A stretch of 64,000 nt of DNA, taken from the NCBI RefSeq assembly GCF_000271485.2, contig NZ_AKVN02000001.1, positions 1,492,001 through 1,556,000 of the forward strand, written 5' to 3'. Below, piece by piece: positions 59,943 to 64,000 of this stretch. How positions within the stretch are numbered: the first letter of the stretch is position 1; every line of letters begins with the position of its first letter. Under the pieces are notes generated by a model. The model saw only the letters and a list, made by a program, of their open reading frames with translations, was not told the DNA's origin and made no database searches. The stretch comes from Pelosinus fermentans DSM 17108 (GTDB lineage Bacteria > Bacillota > Negativicutes > DSM-13327). Made by a program: the position numbers and the translations under genes.

Positions 59943-61667
59943 CTAAATATCTTGGGCTGCATGCAGGCGGGCGTAGATGCCTTTTTTCTTGAGCAGAGTT
60001 TCATGGGTGCCTTGCTCGGCAACGCCTGTGCCTTCCAGTACTACGATTTGGTCGGCGCTCTTAATGGTTGATAGGCGGTGGGCAATCATCAGGGTGGTGC
60101 GCCCTGCGGACAATATGGACAGTGCCTGCTGGATCGCTGCTTCTGTCTGATTGTCTAGGGCCGAGGTTGCTTCGTCCAACAGGAGAATGGGTGCGTCGCG
60201 CAGAAGTGCTCTGGCAATAGCAAGCCGCTGTTTTTGTCCGCCGGAAAGCTTTACGCCCCGCTCGCCAATATAGGTGTCATAGCCATGCTCCAGATCCATG
60301 ATAAACTCATGAGCCTGTGCCTTTTGGGCGACAGTTATGATCTGTTCTTTTGTCGCATTTCTGCAGCTATAAGCAATGTTTTCAAACACCGTACCAGTAA
60401 ATAAGTATACATCCTGCAGTACCATGCTGACATTATCCCGCAGGCTTTTTAAGGATACATCTTTAAGGTCGCAATTATCAATTAAGATGCTGCCCTGCAC
60501 CGGATCATAAAAGCGATTGAGAAGGCTGACCAGCGTGGTTTTGCCTACGCCAGTCGGACCAACCAGCGCAACAGTCGTACCCGACTGGATTTTCAGATCA
60601 AAATTTTTTATAATAGGACTGCCTTCAATATAATGAAAGGTCACATGGCGAAACTCGATATCACCCTTCATATTTGTTAACTGGGTAGGATTTATTTTTT
60701 CCTTGATACTGCTTTCCTCATCCATGACTTCAAAGACACGTTCACAACCGGCAATCGCAGTATGCAGCTGTTCGTTGACGTCTGACAGCCTGGTAATTGG
60801 CTGATAAAATAAACCGAGATACAAGATGAAGCCCACGATATCCGCAATAGAAACTTCACCTATCGATGCCAGATAACCGCCATAGATAATGATGATGACG
60901 GTGCCAGCTGCACTAAAAAAACTAATAAAGGGATGGAACAGTTCTCCCAGCCGCATGGCGTTTAGAAAGGTATTGGATTGCCTGCGGGCCAACATTCCGA
61001 TCTTGCGAATCTCGTATTCTTGCTGATTAAATACCTGTATTTCTTTTACGCCGGACAGATTATCCTGTAAAGCGCCATTTAAGTCACCAATGGCCTTTTG
61101 GTTCAACCGGAATTTCGGCAGGACAACGCGGGCATAAAAGATATTGATCAAATACAGAAAGGGAGTTGTAATAAAGCTGGCGGCAGCCAGTTTCACATTG
61201 ATGGAAAACAATATGGCTGCCACGGAAAGGAAGATAAAAACATTGATGATTAAATCAGGTATTGCATGGGCAAGCAATAGTTCGACGTTGGCAGCGTCAT
61301 TCATAATACGACTGACGAGCTGTCCAGTTTGCTTGTCATTAAAATAGTTAAGGGACAAGTGCTGCAGTTTATCATAAAGTGCTGTTCGCAGATCAGCGAG
61401 GTAATGGTAGGCGCCGTAATGGGCCGAATATCCCCGGGTAAAGGAGCATAATGCCTGTAAGGCATAGGCGGCCAGCAGGTTCAGTCCCATTTTCGAAGCT
61501 TTGGCTGCAATTTCTGGATCGCCCTTTGTCGCAAGGTCCGTCAATTCCTTTATCACCCATGGTGCATATAATTGCGTAAGAGTTAATACTATGATAGAGA
61601 TCATCGATAAAATAAGGTAGCCCCAGTATTTTTTGGCACCAAGGATAACCCGGATACATACTTTCAT
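59943..61667 (-). CDS. MsbA-like ABC exporter (permease-ATPase half-transporter)
   Basis: About 574 residues. A six-helix exporter membrane domain (about 15-315) is followed by the ATPase: Walker [10 protein letters not shown] near 375, signature LSGGQKQRLAIARA, Walker B ILLLDEATSALD, H-loop IAHRLSTI. It works as a homodimer or paired half-transporter; lipid, drug or siderophore export are all possible. Shares the TTGCTATAAT promoter type with the siderophore receptors and follows one, so a siderophore role is inferred. ATG 61667 is preferred over the TTG that opens the frame at 61691, though neither has an ideal ribosome site. Confidence 0.88.
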   Translation of the reverse strand: MKVCIRVILGAKKYWGYLILSMISIIVLTLTQLYAPWVIKELTDLATKGDPEIAAKASKMGLNLLAAYALQALCSFTRGYSAHYGAYHYLADLRTALYDKLQHLSLNYFNDKQTGQLVSRIMNDAANVELLLAHAIPDLIINVFIFLSVAAILFSINVKLAAASFITTPFLYLINIFYARVVLPKFRLNQKAIGDLNGALQDNLSGVKEIQVFNQQEYEIRKIGMLARRQSNTFLNAMRLGELFHPFISFFSAAGTVIIIIYGGYLASIGEVSIADIVGFILYLGLFYQPITRLSDVNEQLHTAIAGCERVFEVMDEESSIKEKINPTQLTNMKGDIEFRHVTFHYIEGSPIIKNFDLKIQSGTTVALVGPTGVGKTTLVSLLNRFYDPVQGSILIDNCDLKDVSLKSLRDNVSMVLQDVYLFTGTVFENIAYSCRNATKEQIITVAQKAQAHEFIMDLEHGYDTYIGERGVKLSGGQKQRLAIARALLRDAPILLLDEATSALDNQTEAAIQQALSILSAGRTTLMIAHRLSTIKSADQIVVLEGTGVAEQGTHETLLKKKGIYARLHAAQDI

Positions 61668-61745
61668 GGTAACGGTAAACCTGCCTCTCAAGTTTTAGAA
61701 TCATCAGTGATACCGTGCAGATGTCACCCTGGTGACTCCTTGGTC

Positions 61746-61775
61746 ATTATAGCAAGTTGATTTTATATGCGTCAA
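61746..61775 (-). promoter_or_regulatory. Promoter of the MsbA-like transporter
   Basis: TTGACG, 18 bases, TATAAT preceded by TTGC, identical in design to the receptor promoters. No Fur-like site in the leader; a GTCACC/GGTGAC hairpin follows. Confidence 0.7.
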
Positions 61776-61955
61776 TTACTGAGGAAGATGAGTGCAGCAG
61801 GTTGGAGAGCAGGCTGAGGAACCTATCAAGTGAGTGTTCTTCACATTTCAGCAACCATATATGCAGCTTTTATCTTGTTAAATTAGAGTATAATTAAATT
61901 ATTTTGGGATCATACTCAAGAGGGTGAGAGGGTGATTGATAAAAAACGTGAATGA

Positions 61956-61996
61956 AAAAGGCAGTACCTTTCCTAAGGGAATGGTACTGCCTTTTG
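61956..61996 (-). terminator. Terminator of the 62-kb receptor gene
   Basis: AAAAGGCAGTACC pairs with GGTACTGCCTTTT over 14 bases. On the minus strand it runs into TTCATTC. Confidence 0.85.
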
Positions 61997-62045
61997 ATGT
62001 GGAGGACCCCCCGTTCTTTAGACAGCGAATCCTTCTTGTGATCTA

Positions 62046-64000
62046 CTATAGATCCACTGTTGCTGACAATAATAAGGTACGTGGTGCGCCAATGGCCAAG
62101 GCTCCTCCGGTAGTTCCTGTCCAATGACGCTTATTTAGTACATTGGTTACAGTTGCCCGGATGGTCACTGGTGTGCCAGACTGGTTGAAAGTATAGCGTG
62201 CACCGACATCAAAGCGAGTCCAGGGCGAAACTTTAAGCGTGTTGGCGCTATTGAGGTATTGAGAGCCATTGTATACTGCCCTGGCTGTCATTGTCAGTCC
62301 AGGCTGGAATGGAACGTCCCATTCAGCGCCTAGCGTAGCGGTCCAGCGCGGTACGCCGACGGGTTCATTGCCGTCATAAGTATCATTGGCCGTCTTGACC
62401 ATTTGACCATCCAGCAGCATAAGACCGCCCATCAGGCGGGTTCCCTTGACCGGTTCACCAAACAGACTCAGTTCCAGACCGCGATGACGCTGCTCACCAT
62501 TCACGCTGTAGATCAGCGTATCTGGATCGGTCAATCCACTGGGCTTCTTAATTTGAAAAGCACTTAATGTGGTGGCAAAAGTACCAGCATCAATTTTTAT
62601 GCCAGCTTCATATTGTTTTGACTTATAGGGGGCGAAAACTTCACCGGCATTGACTGCAGTGCTTGGCGCAGTGGGGCCTTGCTGCAGACCTTCAATATAG
62701 TTGCTGTAGAAGGACAGGTTAGGCCTGACCTTCACGACTAACCCCACTGCGGGGGTAGTGGCGCTTTCATCATAACTTGTGGCATTTGACCAAGTGGAAG
62801 CAGCATTATCGATTTGCACTTGCTGGCGGCGAACTCCCAGTGTTAGTTGCAGGCGGTCATCCGGAGTGGATAGTGTGTCAGCCAGAACAATACTGGAAAG
62901 GATTGTTGAAGATGCTTTTGGTGTCCCTTTTAAAGCTTCCAGGGGGGAGCCGTACACGATGTCGTAGATATTTGACGGAATACCATTGACTGTTCTGAAA
63001 TTTTGATACAAGTCAGCTTCCAGCCGGGTGCCGCTCAACACTAATTGATGACGGACAGCACCAGTGGAAAATTGACCGCGAATTCCCAGTTCTTCGGTCT
63101 GGGAATTCGTCTTACTGGGATAGTTATAAAAATATTGGCTGAAATCGCCCGCAGCATTGTTGATCGTTCCTCGGGAAAATAAATATTCAGTGCGGCTGCG
63201 GCGCATACCGGCAGAGGCGAATGCTGTCCATTGCTGGTTCAGGTCAAATTCACTGTGCAGGACACCAAAAGTATCTTTGCTGCGAGCATAAGCCCAGGGG
63301 GAATCAAAATTGGTTGTATTTTTAGGCACTTTAGGCACAGATACGCCACTGGCCAAATACATGACCGTACTTGGAGCATCAATATCATTTTCCTGATATC
63401 CCAGATCAAGAGAAGTGCGCAGACGGTCCTGCCGGTAATCAAGAGCAAGCGTTGCAGCACTTGTTTTTTGTGATTCGCCGTCAAATCGCATGTCGCCATT
63501 GCGATAAACACCATTAAACCTCACACCGAACTCTTGATTTTCCCCGAAGCGGCGTCCAATATCCAGATGTCCTCCCAGTTGGCTGTCGCCGCTGTAACTG
63601 GTCGTCAGTCTGGTAAGCGGTTCTTCGCCAGCCCGTTTGGGGATAAGATTGATGCTGCCGCCGATACCACCCGTCGGCGACATGCCGTTTAGAAGGGCAC
63701 CAGGACCTTTTAATACTTCAACCCGTTCGACAAATTCCGTACCAGAAGAGTACAAAGGAGCAATGCCATATAAGCCGTTAAAGCCAACATCCTCGTTTAA
63801 TACGGGAAAGCCGCGGATCGTCCACATCCCATAATAAGAAGCATAGGCATTGGAGCGTACCGATGGGTCATTGGTCAGTACATCGGTGAGGTTTTTCGCC
63901 TGCTGGTCTTCCATCAGCTCGGTGGTATAGCTGGTGATAGCAAAGGGGGTATCCAAAAAGTCTTTATTGCCAAGCAGGCCCACCTGGCTGCCGCGTGCTA
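62046..64000 (-). CDS. TonB-dependent siderophore receptor (5' end outside window)
   Basis: A receptor whose frame stays open to the window edge (ARGSQVGLLGNKDFLDTP precedes the GTG at 63983), so signal peptide and start lie outside. The plug shows TDVLTNDPSVRSNAYAS, RVEVLKGPGALLNGMSPTGG and GSINLIPKRA; the barrel ends in LLLSATVDL. It is a different subgroup from receptors 1-4 (hydroxamate/coprogen-type FhuE-like pattern) and has no AraC partner in view. Upstream of the MsbA-like transporter in the same direction, with a terminator and a new promoter between. Confidence 0.9.
   Translation of the reverse strand, partial: ARGSQVGLLGNKDFLDTPFAITSYTTELMEDQQAKNLTDVLTNDPSVRSNAYASYYGMWTIRGFPVLNEDVGFNGLYGIAPLYSSGTEFVERVEVLKGPGALLNGMSPTGGIGGSINLIPKRAGEEPLTRLTTSYSGDSQLGGHLDIGRRFGENQEFGVRFNGVYRNGDMRFDGESQKTSAATLALDYRQDRLRTSLDLGYQENDIDAPSTVMYLASGVSVPKVPKNTTNFDSPWAYARSKDTFGVLHSEFDLNQQWTAFASAGMRRSRTEYLFSRGTINNAAGDFSQYFYNYPSKTNSQTEELGIRGQFSTGAVRHQLVLSGTRLEADLYQNFRTVNGIPSNIYDIVYGSPLEALKGTPKASSTILSSIVLADTLSTPDDRLQLTLGVRRQQVQIDNAASTWSNATSYDESATTPAVGLVVKVRPNLSFYSNYIEGLQQGPTAPSTAVNAGEVFAPYKSKQYEAGIKIDAGTFATTLSAFQIKKPSGLTDPDTLIYSVNGEQRHRGLELSLFGEPVKGTRLMGGLMLLDGQMVKTANDTYDGNEPVGVPRWTATLGAEWDVPFQPGLTMTARAVYNGSQYLNSANTLKVSPWTRFDVGARYTFNQSGTPVTIRATVTNVLNKRHWTGTTGGALAIGAPRTLLLSATVDL

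Noticed and set aside
61936-62127. Plus-strand ORF of 63 codons
   Set aside because: Spans the receptor terminator and runs antisense into the receptor 3' end.
1-64000. CRISPR array, rRNA genes, intact insertion sequence or prophage
   Set aside because: No regularly spaced repeats, rRNA-like stretches, transposase, integrase or phage structural genes were seen; the Com-like genes are not in a phage context.

Overview
The window looks like a chromosomal segment of a diderm Firmicute (Negativicutes, most like Sporomusaceae such as Pelosinus or Sporomusa). AT-rich Firmicute-style genes with strong AGGAGG ribosome sites and rho-independent terminators sit beside true outer-membrane genes: six TonB-dependent receptors, TonB-ExbB-ExbD, a TolC-family protein and a small inverse-autotransporter-like barrel. 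The genus is an inference; no rRNA is present.

Layout. 1-14.5 kb is housekeeping: a J-domain protein and ClpB, a 5'-nucleotidase, two PLP enzymes, a hemerythrin, an M18 aminopeptidase, tRNA-Arg(UCG), a YIEGIA membrane pair, a YetF-like protein, a VOC protein and a HAD phosphatase. Between them lie a palindromic repeat family (two copies) and two gene remnants (nitroreductase, glycerol facilitator). 15-18.3 kb is a tolC-exbB-exbD-tonB operon. 19-28.7 kb is a heme-acquisition locus: a Com-type zinc ribbon gene, the heme ABC importer, a flavodoxin, a HutW/ChuW radical-SAM heme-degrading enzyme, a TonB receptor and a ChaN-like protein. Facing them is an unusual gene that fuses a Com zinc ribbon to a heme-binding-protein domain lacking its signal peptide. 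28.8-40.8 kb holds three divergent siderophore-receptor/AraC-regulator pairs and 53-56.7 kb a fourth; the third receptor has lost its N-terminus by a short-repeat deletion. 41-43 kb is ahpC-ahpF. 43.8-44.2 kb is a gene-free stretch with a promoter, a structured domain and a terminator (candidate RNA). 44.7-49.8 kb has a Crp/Fnr regulator and an unusual operon: TonB receptor, S-component-like membrane protein, [FeFe]-hydrogenase-like iron-sulfur protein and FmdE-like protein. 50-53 kb has CsbD, a PRC-barrel protein and an iron-regulated SbmA-like transporter. 57-59.8 kb has two related toxin-antitoxin pairs, one with a frameshifted toxin, around the small barrel. 60-64 kb has an MsbA-like transporter and a receptor cut by the window end.

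Most of the right-hand 45 kb is one iron/heme economy. Receptors capture siderophore or heme, the TonB complex energises them, ABC proteins move substrate inward, and HutW plus flavodoxin open the heme ring without oxygen. Fur-type palindromes mark most promoters. Two regulatory themes stand out. Six operons share one promoter design (TTGAC, 18-base spacer, TTGCTATAAT), most with a Fur site in the 5' leader. Three heme-locus transcripts carry a conserved AGAGAGCC plus hairpin leader element, next to genes for Com-type zinc ribbons, a family whose phage Mu member binds mRNA. The last is the best candidate for an undescribed system.
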